Shown piece after piece: positions 1 to 12,954 of a stretch of 64,000 nt of DNA (position 1 is its first letter; each line of letters begins with the position of its first letter). Both the position numbers and the translations under genes were made by a program. This stretch comes from Pontederia crassipes (Eukaryota > Streptophyta > Magnoliopsida > Commelinales > Pontederiaceae). The notes under the pieces were generated by a model. It was not told the origin of the DNA. It ran no database searches and saw only the letters and a program-made list of their open reading frames with translations. The stretch covers positions 5,647,001 to 5,711,000 of the forward strand of contig CM060191.1 in NCBI GenBank assembly GCA_030549335.1, given 5' to 3'.

Positions 1-2545
1 CCTTTATCGAGTTCTTAGAAAAATGGGACTTGTTCTGGGAGCATCAAGGTCATCATCTGTGTTTGATGCTTCCGAAGAGTGTTTTATCCTAAAGCCGCTT
101 CTTCAGGTGGGTAAACAATTTATTTTCGTAATATAACATCTTTCAAGTAATGCATCTTGGCTAATTCGAGTTTTTACATTTAAAATAACAGGAATTGGCT
201 TCTGATGTGATTAAAAAACTTTCAGAGAATCATTGGACATCCACCTGCATTATCACAATGTCCAAGTTTCAGAACATCTGTAAGGGGTCAAATGAGGCTT
301 CTGTAATTCTAAGCTATCTATTTGAATGTGGAAAAGCACAATACATTTCTATTAGAAAAGGAGATATGATTGAGGTAAATCTATTCTTGTCCTTGTTCTG
401 ATATTCAAATGAATATTCATGTTTTTGTTGTGAAAGTTGTCGTGTTTCGTAAATTGATCCAATAATAGGGGATGCATTTTAAGTTTCTATGCATTTCATG
501 TTTATTATGGCAGTCATTTTCAGGACATGTGCTGAGTTCAATTGTTATATACAGGGTGTGAAAGTGTCACTAGGACCATTATATTTACCAAGTGTCTCAT
601 CTCTGGACCATGATGTTTTGCATTTGATATGGACAACAGAAAAATTGCAACAGCAAGTTGATGTACTTGACCACCGTTGGGGGAGGTAATGGTTCTCCAC
701 TTAAAAGTAACTTGGATGCCTCAGATGCACAAGCTGGCCTAGCAGGCAGTCTGATTTATATCATCCGTATCACATAGTATCATCTTTTGGTTATTTTTCC
801 TTTTCATCAATTCACCTTACAATGGAACAATGCCCACGTTTATTAACAGAAAATGGGTGCAATGGGGACCTTAATTACCTTCGAGTTATAATCTTAACTT
901 TAACAATTCAGTGTAAGTTTTGTAGGAGTTGAGGAAATGCATGTTGTTCATCATTCAGTACGAATTGTTTGTTTACACAAGTGGCCTTTTGCTTTTCACA
1001 TTGGAATTTTTCATTTTTAAATGGGCGACTATGACTTGCTAAAAAAAGGTAAAGAAAGGCGACCATTAATGCATCTATGAATTTGGTAGTACACTTCGAA
1101 TTTAGACTTTTTTTGTTAAATCCTTAACCAGTTCTTTACAATATAATATCATTTTTGTTTTGCTGATCAACGAACTTACATGATTAGTTGGTTCTTCTTG
1201 CTAAAAGACAACCAATTGATGAATTTTTTCCTTTTCATTTATTTCGTGAAAGAGAGCCCAATTATGTTAATCATAAAACGTTTCTTGCTTGGGTATGTTC
1301 CAATGTCAAGAAGTAGAACCTGTATAATTCTTTTAGAGGTACTAATTGTTTGATTTGTTGATCATTTATGTAAGTACTTTTGTTTAACCTTTTTATAACT
1401 CGTTTTTCAGTAGTTTCCATCATTGTGGTAATGTAGTTTATCATGCAAGAGTATTTGGAAAGTCCTAACCTAGGATACCTTAGTGTTGCTTGCCTTATCA
1501 TCATTTCTCTTTGTTGATTGATTTTGTGACCTGCAGCTACAAGAAATTGGCACTAGCTGCCTCTAAGTTGGGTAACAAGGAAGCTGCTTACAGACACATA
1601 CGGCAATGTAAGTTGCTGTCCGAAAGCAGGGCTAGATGTACAACCCTCTTAGACCGGGTGGAAGAAGTTCTTGGTATAATTTCTAATGCAGAATGTACAA
1701 AGAAGGTAATTGATGATTAACATGTATATTTGACAATATCCCTGACGTCTTATTAAATTTAAAGACACCTCATTTGCATTTACATTTGTCTTTTTTTCAG
1801 GTGTCTGATGCCATCAAAGTTGGCAATCGAGCAATTAAGGATCAAAATATCAGTGTTGAAGAAGTCCATCTACATCTCCAAGAGCTCGATGAACATCTCC
1901 TTGCACAAAAACAAGTTAATGAAGCTCTAGGTAATGTGTCAATCTTACTTTCCAGTTGGAATATGAAGCCAAATTTGTGTAATTTGTTTACGAATATCTA
2001 TTCCAATGTACAATAGCTTGTACGTTCACAAACTCATGCTGCAGAAAGTTTAATCTTTGAGGCTAAAACAAGTAGTTTCATCTTAAATGAGTGATGCTTC
2101 AAGTCATTGCACTAGAGTTGCTTTAGGGAGTCAATACTGCATCGGCTGCTTGCAAATGAGTAGCTGAATATGATACTGACGTGTTTATGGCAGAAGATAT
2201 TCTTTATTCATCTAATTCCCATTTTGTTCTGATTCTTCTAATGGTAATTGCTATACTGAAAGTTGCGCTTGAACAACAAAAACTTAAATTTCAAAGCTTG
2301 TGATTGCTATACTGAAAGTTACCTTGTTCCTTCTTGTAGAATCAATGCCCCTTCAATCATTGGATGCTGATGATGAAGATATAGAGGAAGAATTCAAGAA
2401 ACTGGAGATGGAAACTTCAGATGAAACAGTTAAGATGCCTCAAATCCAGGATGCCCTAGTGCAAAGTTTAAAGGAAGAGAGCGCACAAGAAAATGCTGAA
2501 TCACTAAGTGAATCCCTATCTAAGATCAGCATCTCAGCGGTTTAG
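1..2545 (+). CDS. CHMP7: CHMP7-like ESCRT-III protein (SNF7 family), 5' end outside window
   Basis: Six exons can be joined in one frame: 1-106 (partial), 192-374, 555-685, 1537-1705, 1801-1930 and 2340-2545, all with GT donors and AG acceptors and matching phases. The last exon ends in TAG at 2543-2545. The product reads LYRVLRKMGLVLG, then a winged-helix-like part (KKLSENHWTSTCIITMSKF), then a charged helical SNF7 core (SYKKLALAASKLGNKEAAYRHIRQ, VSDAIKVGNRAIKDQN) and an acidic C-terminal tail (DADDEDIEEEFKKLEMET). This order matches the plant CHMP7 branch of ESCRT-III. In animals and yeast CHMP7 acts at the nuclear envelope and endosomes, recruiting other ESCRT-III subunits for membrane remodelling; the plant role is inferred. 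The N-terminal half lies upstream of the window. The gene is convergent with the PIF3-like gene. Confidence 0.85.
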
Positions 2546-2639
2546 CTTAGTTTATATCAATATTCTGCTAATATTTCTCTTGGTATGCCTTGCGAAGGGC
2601 AAAGAAATGGTCAATTGCAAACTTTACAGAAGATATATG

Positions 2640-3150
2640 AAGATTATAGGTTGCAGAAAAAGTTTAGTTTTCTAGCTGCCAATTCTGAACTGTGTAATTT
2701 TGGAGAGGGGTGACTCACATCTCTGCCGGCGATGTTCGAAGAGGGGGTGGCGCCCCCTCTTTGCCAGCAACGCTCGGAGAGGGGGTGTTCTGTGTGTGAT
2801 TCACATTGCCGAGATCGCCAGCCAGTCTGTGCTATTGTAGCAGTCGGTGGCGAGCATGAAGAGCCGCTGTTGTATAGACTGAGGGCCAGGACGTCGTGGA
2901 CTTGTTTGCGGCCGCGCAAGTGTCATTGTGCTCCGGGCAGCGATGTCAGAGGGCGGCAGTGAGTTCAGGTGCTGCCAGTGGACTTGGCAAGCTTGAGGGG
3001 ACCGACAGAGAAGCAAAGAGAAAGGTCGACCGGAGTTGTCACGGAAGGACGTGATAGCGGTGGCTGACGGCCTGGGGTGCGGCAACCCCCACTCGTCGGC
3101 ATAGAGGGGTGGCGCCCCTCTCTTGCTCACCAACGAAGCGTGCCCCATTT
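2640..3150. repeat. GC-rich block with GGGGTGGCGCCCC-type palindromes, probable MITE core remnant
   Basis: An abrupt GC-rich island in AT-rich surroundings, with inverted G-run/C-run motifs around 2736-2763 and 3100-3122. The open frames here on both strands are low-complexity and unlike any known protein. Its style resembles the GC-rich cores of the foldback elements at 23.2-23.9 kb and 58.0-58.2 kb. I see no clear terminal inverted repeats or target duplication. Confidence 0.4.
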
Positions 3151-3421
3151 TTATTTTTTAATTATTATTATTTATATGTATCTCATGTAAACAAAAAAAA
3201 ATCGGTAAATCATTTATATTCAGTTAAAAAGATAAATAGTGAAATAAGTTAATAGTCGGAAGATGGTCTTGCTAGAAATTCAAAAGAATTTAATAAAAAT
3301 TACCATGGATTCATTCTATAATTATTTTGTGACAAAATAAATCAAAAGAATAGAAAAATAAAACCAGAACACGGCAACAACACTCGACAAGCTTGAACAG
3401 AGCTTCGCAGCTTCTTGTTCA

Positions 3422-3425
<4 letters not shown>

Positions 3426-3475
<50 letters not shown>
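3426..3475. repeat. CT/GA dinucleotide microsatellite
   Basis: An almost pure run of CT units, roughly 25 repeats. The minus-strand arginine-glutamate frame through it is only the translation of the repeat. Confidence 0.95.
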
Positions 3476-3478
<3 letters not shown>

Positions 3479-5847
3479 ACACATTGGAGGCGACTTCATG
3501 ACCCCCCTTGATTTGTGACTTTGGGAAGCTTATCACAACGGTCGATTATAATTTACGTCAATGACTTGAACTGTGTTGTGACTTAAATCCGCATGAGATT
3601 GCAGGTTAGGTTTCCTTGTATGGCCTCATTCATCGAGACTTGGCCCTCGAAATTTTGAAATTGAAACTATTAAACTATTCCGCCTAAATCTAACACATAC
3701 GTTATTAAAATTCAATGCATGTCAATTACTAGAATATAATAATAAATATATTATATTTCACACACATCAACAATATTTCAAAATTATTAAAACTGGCTAT
3801 TACATAATATCTTACCGTATTGCTTATTTTAAAAACGTTTTTTTTATGAGAAAATTAGAGTAACATTAACATATCATAGTTATTAGAAAAATAATCTAAC
3901 AAAAATTTAGATGAAACTTAGGGATGGCAAATTCGGATATGTATAGTCACTAAAATTAATTTGTAAGTTTATAATTCAAAATTAAATGTGGGAAAATACT
4001 AATTGATGGAGTGTTAGAGAAATAAGTTTTTTATAGTTCAAAATCTTTACATCTGTTATGCCAGAAAGTGTAGTTTGATCGTATAATCCACTTTGTATCT
4101 ATTTTTTTATTGTATCTAGGAAGGTGGAGAGAGAGAGAGCACGGAACTTTTTTTTAGAAGGAACTTATTAATAAATAACATTTATCCAAAGCTGCTATTA
4201 ATAACATTTATGCTCTTTCATTGTCTATCTGCTTTTTTTTTTTTTGAAATCTGTTAAGTTCATGAACCTCCCCTAAAAAAAAGAATATAATGTTCATCTT
4301 TTCCATACGGCAGCATATTGAGGATAAGCGCATCTTCAAGCTTTGAAAGGAAAAGCCAGATTTAATGTGTATGTGCTCGTGAAGATGGTTTGAGGTTGTG
4401 ATCATGGTGAGACAGTAGAGCAATAAAGTCTGATTTGCACTGCACATATGCAGCACCAAAATGTTCTGCCAACTGACTGAAACAGTGCAGGTGTTGTACA
4501 AGTTTTTTGTTCTAGAGCTACCTGAATATTCCACATATGCAGGATGTGGTCTTTCTAGACAGATCCAAGATATTGTAACTTAATCCTAAATACATAAAAA
4601 ATTTCAGGTGCCTCAAGGACAGGTATAGGCAAAGAACTTGTGACACTGATCATGAACATGATTTGATTCCTGAACTCACTGTAGCAACAGTATGCAACAT
4701 ACACCAACAACTTTCTTTTCTTTTCTTTTCTTTTTTCCGGAAAGAATCAACAACTTTCTTTTGGTTTGGTGATAGAATTACAAGGGGGGATAATACTGCC
4801 AAGGGAATCTTGTAGCAACACTTGACATGACAGTCTTACTCCTCACTAATATGATATCTAGAGCTTTGTTGTGTCCTGGATTTTGCTACCTTTTGCTCCC
4901 AGAAACAGCTGTAAATGCAAAATTAATAAGCATTTTCCATCCAACATAGTCGGAATTCAGATTATGTTCTATGCTCCACAGTTTTTCATAGACTTTAATT
5001 TTCTTTGCAGCATTTTCCCAACATAATTTAGAATTGTAAGTAGGGATGACATAAACAAATGACATGAGATTAAAATCCAGAAACAAAAAACGAACAAATT
5101 CAGAAACTATTTCGCCAGTTCGAAAGCTTCATTTGTTGCTGTGTCTTTTTATATAGCTGTTCTTCAACAGAAACAACTTTGTGCCTGGATTGACACTAAA
5201 ATCCAGACTGACAAAGTAGGTACACGTGAAGAAATTACAAATGAAGTGCAAATTCGAGAAATATTATTGATGGCTTTTCCTCAATCAGTGCCAACACTCC
5301 TTCATTCACAAGACTTGATTTGTGCTTCACAGAAGAGCATATGCATATTGGGTACTTAATCCACTGGATTTTCTGGGAGGATATATTAGATTTAACCTCG
5401 CCCAACTCTAATAGGAGTTAAACAAAGATTACTTTATTTATAGAATTATTGCCATGTTTCATTTTTGAATCAGATGCTACAATGACACCCTGTAGAACTT
5501 TCATAAGATACACTTAGCAGATTGCTTGCAGCTGCTAAAAAAAGAAAAAGTTTTAGCTTCTTTAAGGATGCATTAATGGAATAGCATGCTTAAGCCATGT
5601 CTTGGGCATAAGAAACTACAAAAATGTGTGAACTCATGTTCACAGTTGCGCAATCTGATATATTTGGAGAAAGATGAAGTTAACAACCAAAAGATAAACA
5701 AAAGATCCAATAAAAATGATGTACATAGGCTCTTCCAATAGAAATGCACACGCCTAGGGAAGTTGTTACATAGGAGGAAAATTTTGTTACGTAAAGAAGC
5801 ACAGAAGAGATGTAGCAAACCTTATCACTACTAACAATACTTTTCCT

Positions 5848-6003
5848 CTGCAAATATACAAGTTGCATGTGCCTTCTAGAGAGGAAATTATGCCAGAATA
5901 AGTATGTCTGTCCGAAGGTTACTGCAAATATACAAGATGCATGTGCCTTCTATCTTTGAGAGAAGAAATTGTGCCAGAATAAGTATGCGTGTCCGAAGGT
6001 CAC
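5848..6003. repeat. Two-copy tandem duplication in the PIF3 3' flank
   Basis: Units starting at 5848 (about 74 bp) and 5922 (about 82 bp) share the order CTGCAAATATACAAG, GCATGTGCCTTCTA, then GCCAGAATAAGTATG and GTCCGAAGGT. The second unit has a few extra bases. It lies just past the PIF3-like stop codon, probably in its 3' UTR or 3' flank. Confidence 0.8.
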
Positions 6004-6155
6004 AGTGACTTCTTTCTTCTTGGAGATTCTTGAACAAAGCCTTCAAAGGAAGATACTCCTTTTAAGAGGATGAAATCAAAGTCACCAAATGCTGCATGGA
6101 TCATATAACACAAGTTACTAAATTCCAATTCTGTCATCCCATATGCTTGTAAAGT

Positions 6156-8898
6156 TTAGTTAACATCCCGATTTTCACTAGTATGCATTTCTTTGCTATT
6201 CGTCCGCATGATGCTTGAATCTTTGAAGGATTCTTGTATTCCCTGGAATCAATAACATTAAGGTCATTGGATCATTTTCACACTGTTAGAGAAAAAAGAT
6301 TTCAGACAATCAACAATCAGGAAGGAAAACATTTAAATCATGTTAAAGGAGACTAATAATTGCATAACCAAAAGGAAACCTGTGAGTCATTAGCTCTACA
6401 TTTGTCCATGTTTCCTTCTTTTTGTTCAGCACAACTTGACGATGGTCCTGAAACTGCAGGGTGTTCCTGATTAGTTGCATCCATTGGAGGAACTTCAGGT
6501 ACTGAGTTGGATGTAGCAGGAAGGCCTGGTGCACAAGATATTGATGGTGCACCAGTAATCGACATGGGTTGGCCCTGCCTAGGAATTCCAAACACCGGAA
6601 GAGTAGTAGGTCCAGGCATCAAAGACAATCCTTGAGGCCCTGGAACTGAGGGTGGAGTGCAGTGGAACTGTGGACTATGCATAGGAGGAACTGGAACCAA
6701 AGTGCAGTTGGGGGAACCATTCATGTCAATCATTCCCATGGCATAGCCAAATCTCATACCCATCCCCATTCCCAGGCCCATTTGTGAGAAATGAGCAACT
6801 GGTGGCATGCGTATATGCTGCATCCCAACTGGCGGCATCATTGGTGGCATACATATTCCACCTCCCATGGACATCATCTGTGTCAAGAACTGGATTTTTC
6901 AAGGTGCAAGATTAAAGAGAACATACCCTCAAACAGCAAGTACAAAAAGATGAAAATTGTGTACCTGCACTTGAAGTTGAAGTGTCTTAAGATACTCGAT
7001 GGCTTCATCCAACATTGAAGCTTTGTCCACCTTGAAGGAGTACAATGTCAAATGAGCACATGTGATTTTAGTGAACATAATTGAAGTGCCAAAAAAGTAC
7101 CTTATTGCAGTTTGGTATAAGTTCTTGCAGAGCACGCATTTTCTCATTAATCCTATCTCTTCGTCTCTGCTCATGAGTCATGAATCAAAGCAAGTCGCGC
7201 CCATGTTATCAAGGAAAGACCAAAGAAGTATCATGGTGAGGATGAGAGGTTCAATTTTACTCACCCTTTCTGACAAATTATGCACTTCTGCTGCACGACT
7301 TCTTTTTGCACTCGTGCCCTTGGTAGAAGCTGATTTCCTTTGGCCAACTGATTCATCTTCTAGATCCTATTGTAAATTTATAGGAATTAAATTAGACTGC
7401 CATATGGAAAAGTATTTTAACAAGCATATTCATAGGCTCATATGTCAATGCAGAACAAAAGGAAAATGTGTTTGTCAGTATTTAACCTACCGCACTAAGA
7501 TTGTCAGATTCTTCTATTTCTTGATCTTTCCTCTTAACTTGGTGTTTAGGTTCATTTGATGCTCCTCCTGCACTGTTCGCTGAACAGACAGAAGAAGAGG
7601 CAACCACTGGTTCATGACCTCTTTCAGCTTCAGGACTTCTCAATGACAAACATTTTGTAAAGTTTATGCTTTGGTGATTTGTGTGATCAGTTGACATGCG
7701 ATTACTACTGGCATAGTTTATCCTAACATTACTGTTAGATGTATCTTTCTGACATTCTACCTTGGATTGCTCAACAGGGAGCATCTCTCTTAAAGTCTTA
7801 CCAGATGATTTGTTATCTAACTTCGTGGTCACCGGGCTTGACGGCTCTTCTGTCCTAGTTTGACAACCAGTAGTAGATTGAATGACAGTAGACTCCATAG
7901 TTTTGTTACTAGTAGAAGTTGAAGGGTTCTCAAAGCTTTTCAATCTTTCAACATTATCGAGATTGGCTTTAGCTAGTGCTACAGGCCTTGAGAAATGGGA
8001 GAAGTTCATTACACCTATGCTGCTTTGGTTCAAAGTTTTTGCAGTTGTTGGATCATGTTTCTCCAGTCTTGTGCAATCCCAATTTCCAGATGGACCTTGT
8101 TGACTACCATTGCCGCCTGCAATGCAGAAGACTTCGTCTCTTGATTTGGTGCTTGGGGCTGACGTTTGATTTTGGTGCAACAACTCGTAGCATTGACTGA
8201 ACCTAGCTCTATTAGGATCTGAGCTATCTTCAAGTAGCTTGGATGTACTCCCATTTTCCACACCGAACCCTCTAAAAGTATGGCAACAACCACTGGTTCT
8301 GGGAACTGGAGTAGAATTACTATGAACAGACAGCGAATTCAGATTATCCCCTGGTATATCAGACAAGAACTCGGAACAATAATCACTGGGTATGGCATCA
8401 TCCACCTGATAATTCATCCAGGGAGCCAGTTCATCATACTGAGCATTCAATTGCACATTGTTGGATGGACCAGGGAGAGAGAAGTTGTGCATAAAGGAAT
8501 TCATGATTTCAAGTCGCCCTGCCTTCTGAAATTCAACATCTCTAGTATCTTTCTCACTAGACCTATCAACAAGATCCCTCGAAACCCTGTCAACCATGCT
8601 GCTCTTCTTGTTCCTGTTGGACTGGCCTTGCGCCACAACCGGACCATTCTCCCAGAGTAGCTCAACAAAGTCATCTTCAGCTCTTGGTTTACACATCCAA
8701 AATATATTAACTTAGAAAAAGCTATATTATGCATCAATTGAATTGAAATTCAACTTTCTCAAAGTAGTTCAGAAGGTAGATCAATGCAAGAAGAGACACA
8801 TACATGAAAGATGACAAGTCAGGTGAATAATTGGTCATCTTTAGCTGAGTTGAGTCAGGCTTCCCCCTTGCTGATTGATGGAATTCCGAATCCCGCAT
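6156..8898 (-). CDS. PIF3: PIF3-like phytochrome-interacting bHLH transcription factor, 701 aa
   Basis: Seven coding exons on the minus strand: 8804-8898, 7491-8682, 7265-7366, 7101-7166, 6965-7030, 6380-6877 and 6156-6242. All have GT-AG borders and the sum is 702 codons with TAA at 6156-6158. Residues 38-53 carry the active-phytochrome-B binding motif ([15 protein letters not shown]). Residues about 255-273 ([19 protein letters not shown]) match the APA motif for phytochrome A, which in this family only PIF1 and PIF3 keep. The bHLH spans about 449-500, with the His-Glu-Arg basic residues of E/G-box binders. The Met/Gly/Pro-rich C-terminus ([26 protein letters not shown]) is PIF3-like. Family role: nuclear G-box factor, degraded after light-activated phytochrome binds. 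The first junction (8804 to 8682) is the least certain; it restores a PIF3-like N-terminus. Confidence 0.87.
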
Positions 8899-9971
8899 GT
8901 TGTATATAAGAAGTTAAGAACAGAAACACAGTACTTACATAGGTTTGCCCGCTCTGATGGTCCTAAAATGAAATGGACCTTGGAGTTATTTTGCCTCTAT
9001 TATCAAGATGGACAGTGGACTTGCTTCTGCAATAAAACCACATTATAGCCACAGATTGATTAGCCTAATCTAATAGCAGTTCAGCATATAAAAAGTTTAC
9101 CTTTTTTTCTTTCAGAAATAAGGTGAAACGTCTTTCTTTGAGAAGCAAGATATTTTTTACAATGAACCAAATAAAATCCAGCAGAATTTTTCTAGAACCC
9201 TTTCTCCAGGATACCACTCGGCTTGGAAATTTCAGCTCAGGTGCCGTACCTGAAAACCAAGCGTTAACTCATGGAATCATTTCCTGGGAATCCTGAAACC
9301 CGCAGCAAAATACAATCCGTACTAGCACATCAACCAAACAATCTAAGTTTGCCACCTTATTTTCTTGAGAAATTTCCACTTAATTCGAAGTTGTCAAAAG
9401 GCAGCTGTCAGGAAGTGACCTTCTGCGTGAAAAGAATCCACCTTCCGAGTGTAGAAGAAGAAAGCATTCGAAGATGGAGCCAAAAATGAGCACAAAGTAC
9501 ACCTCCAGCAGCAGTAAATCTATAGGGAACTGCCGTCAAAATCACATTTTTGTTTCACAGTGTGCCGCCAGCCTTTCCAGGTCGCTCTTGCTCCAAAAAC
9601 CTCTCAAAGGAACAAGCCAGAGAAGCAGCAGCAGCGCATAAACCTCAGAAGTCCGACGAACACCAAGGCAGGACGAGGAAGAGCTGCTGAAACTGACCAA
9701 TGACGCCGTGGCCCGAAAGAAATCTTTGTAAGCTCTGCTTTCCAATCTTCTCCTCCACTTTTTTTTCACACAAATCATTTTTTCACCCGGTAACAAATGC
9801 TATGATTGCCTGTGCGGCCCCACAGCAGGTGCCCAATCCAAGGGCTTGAAATGGCTCTTGTGCCTACAAAGCCTCTGGAATAAGGGATAAGGTTCGTCGT
9901 CTAAAACATGGAGGGATTACTTGTAGTAGGAGATCTTTCTATTGTTATTGGTAGATAATTCTTATTCTATT
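8899..9971. promoter_or_regulatory. Upstream region and probable 5' leader of the PIF3-like gene
   Basis: About 1.07 kb upstream of the chosen start. PIF3 genes often have 5' leader introns, and several AG/GT pairs here would allow one, but I cannot fix them without transcripts. The 84-codon minus-strand frame at 9542-9796 is serine- and leucine-rich, resembles no protein I know, and is more likely leader or promoter sequence. Confidence 0.4.
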
Positions 9972-10292
9972 TGTTAATAATGCCTTGAATTTGAACTCAG
10001 TTGGTCCTCCTACGTAATTTGACACTTTAGCAGAATTCTCCTACGGGATAGGTGTCTTATTTTCAAGGGATTTAATTTATTTTCTTATCACGAGATAGAT
10101 GTTTTATTTTCAGGGGATTTAGTATGTATGTAATTCTTATCATCTGTCAAAAGGAGTGTCTATATAAACTCTCTAAGGGTCTAGACAGAGACTCATCCTT
10201 GTAATCATCATTTTTTCATAAAGTCACCGTCGTTTTTCCTCTTCGCGTTCTTCTGTGTTTCGTGCGATCCCTCTCCCCCTCTTTTCGTAACA
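9972..10292 (+). mobile_element. Solo LTR, probably Ty1/copia type, 321 bp
   Basis: The segment starts TGTTAATAATG and ends TTCGTAACA, giving the inverted TGTTA/TAACA ends typical of LTRs. It is flanked by CTATT (9967-9971) and CTATC (10293-10297), a 5 bp target duplication with one mismatch. A TATA-box-like TATATAAAC at about 10160, followed by pyrimidine-rich sequence, fits LTR promoter structure on the plus strand. No second LTR or internal region is present. Confidence 0.65.
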
Positions 10293-12900
10293 CTATCCTA
10301 CTTCCCAATGTATAAACCATGGAGGCAGAAAGTGTATTTTGATTCTTACAATATTGAGCAGCCAAATTTGATGGAGAAGAAAGTTGCATCTGAATTAAGG
10401 CTTCTCATTGTGCATTTTTTTTTCTTTTTTTGTTCTTGTATTAGACTCCTTTGTAATAGTAAAAAAAAAGATAGGTTGCACTTGTATTAGAAAGGTAGGT
10501 TGCACAATTAATTGGAAAATTGTGGTGTAGTATCTGTTAGCTTTGCATGGGCATTATTTATGAATGGCACATGAAACAAGTTGTTTTCTTACACTTCATT
10601 AAAGAAAAAAGATTGTATACAACGAGGAAGATGAGATTTATCATTAACAATTGCTTTATGGGATGGAGAGTTTGTTGTTTCCTTGCAGATGTTGGAATCT
10701 TAAACTAGTTATCTGAGCTTTCAGGATGTTTGCCTCTCAAAAGCATGCCTATGTTTAAAGTACAGATTCTTTTTAAAAAGAAAATAATTAGGACATAAAA
10801 AGCAGAGTTATTGTATTCTATTCCAGATTGGCTATTGATGAGACTTGTCACTTGTTTGCTGTTAACAGGACCAAAAAGTTTGGTGCTATTTAGGTTAAGC
10901 TGTCCATCATTGATCATTCTTCTCACACCTATTTTGAAGTTTGCTTCTTTTAGATCATTAATACAAGCTGTCCACATATAAAGTTCTGTTTCAAGGCATA
11001 CGACTGGAAAAAGCTCTACCTTAGTTTGTAGTCATTGTTTTCTGAGAGTACACATTTTCTATGAAAGTTGATTTTTTGAAAGATAAATATCGTGTTAAAA
11101 GTTCCACCTTCATCTTATCCTTTTCTTGCTGATCAATTACATTTTTTTCCCTAACATGTATGATGTTTTTCTTTTGGACAGATTTATCCCAAACAGGCGG
11201 ATGGCAGGAGGATGTGGACGCTTTGAGGTCCGAAGAGCAAGGAGTCTTTCTCACACAGAAGAACAACTAACAACGGCTTGATTGCAAAATGTGAGTTGTT
11301 GGTCAGAGAAATGATCCTCATGTGTATGTTTTATGCACACTTGTACTGAAGATGCTTGCAGATGGAAATAATGGGGAGGATGGGGGGACAAGTGCCAACA
11401 GTGGACATTCTGAAGCATGATGAGATCATGCAGAGGAAGCCTGCACACACACAAATGGGGCGAAAGGAAGCAGCTGTCTAGCTCCAAAGTGGAGTAGCTG
11501 GCTGCACTGCATGCATGGTCCTGACCCTATACAGAGAAAAGATAAATCCACTCCCATCTTATGGGGTCCAGTGACAATGATCTGCCACCTCCAGTTCATG
11601 CATCAAGTTAACGATAAAGATGGGTAAATAGTCTTTAGCTCTGTGCTGTGTGCATGTGTTTAGATTGGCTGAATTCCCTGCCTTGCTTCTGTCTTGTTCA
11701 GGGTCGAAACAGTGGCCGCATAGGAGCTAAAAACAAGAGCTGGGTAGTCAATTAGTCGTCATTTTCAAGCCGGTTCCTTCGATCCAAATTCTCAAAAGAA
11801 GAGAGAAATAGGAAGAAACAGTACTTGCCTTTGTTTCAGAACTGTGCATTTCTTCAATCCAGGTCATGTAAACAGAAAGAAATCTTTTTTTCTTTCTAGA
11901 ATTCAGCTTCTGAATAATTTATACATTGGCAAAAGACAGGCATAGCATAAGGAGAAAGAGTGACAGATGCAGACAGCATTGGAATTATTCCGGATGCAGC
12001 ACTGTGCCTTGAAGCTAACATCGAAATGATTGATTCTGACAAATCTTTATGCAGAATTGAGAATATATATATATATATATATATCACATATATTATTTAT
12101 GCAGAGCTGCACCAGAATGCTACATAATGATATTGTATACACTCGAAAGATCTTATCGTTTGGAGAATCGAAATGATCTAGAGAGAAGTTTGGAAGTACC
12201 AGTAGAGATCGGATAAGCTTGCAACAAAGCAGTTGGTGGAGCTTGGAATGCTACCCAGTGGTTTTCTGCAATTGGTGTGGACCATATATTTATATATAAT
12301 CATCATTATTATTATTTATCAAGATAAATTAAGATGCATACAGTGACATGTAATTAGCTGTTGACTGGAGATCTGTAGATAAGGTGGCCCAGAAAGCAAT
12401 TCCTATCAAGAGAAGGAAGCCATGAAAGGGAGAGGCATGTTTTCAAATCCAACCATATTTTAGCAAGCAAATTCTTTTCACATAGTAAATTTTGTACAGT
12501 TTCTTATGAAAATTTAACTCACTAATCTTTAGTTAATTAGTACATGAGAACAGATTAAAAGCACAATATCAATTTTATCATGCAAGGGCAGTAGCACCAG
12601 CTTCCATTTTGTCCAGAAGTATTGTGGTCACTTGGTGCACGATCATGATGGGAACTATTTTTTTTCGATGTTGGCTGAACCTCCATAAATCAAAATTCAA
12701 AGACCTTGGCATGTACAAAGATTCTCTCTAAAATGAGTGATGTGAATTCGCGGCTGTTCTCGACTTTGCAAGTATCCACAAAAGTGATGTCAAGTGCATG
12801 AACTTGACCAACTATGAACAGCATAAATAATGAAAAGATACATATTCCCTTCATAAATTTAATGCAGCAGTACATATGCTATGCTATTCCAATGGCATGG

Positions 12901-12954
<54 letters not shown>

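Larger units (their letters stand above)
2546..6155. other. Intergenic stretch between CHMP7-like and PIF3-like 3' ends
   Basis: About 3.6 kb with no convincing coding exon on either strand. It contains a GC-rich block (about 2.64-3.15 kb), a CT microsatellite and a short tandem duplication, listed separately. The parts nearest the genes should hold the two 3' UTRs; I could not place poly(A) sites. Confidence 0.6.

Noticed and set aside
3342-3536. Minus-strand frame with an Arg-Glu repeat
   Set aside because: Plain translation of the CT microsatellite.
11160-11500. Possible microRNA precursor or small gene in less AT-rich DNA
   Set aside because: No match to the conserved plant microRNAs I compared it with, and no convincing long hairpin by eye.
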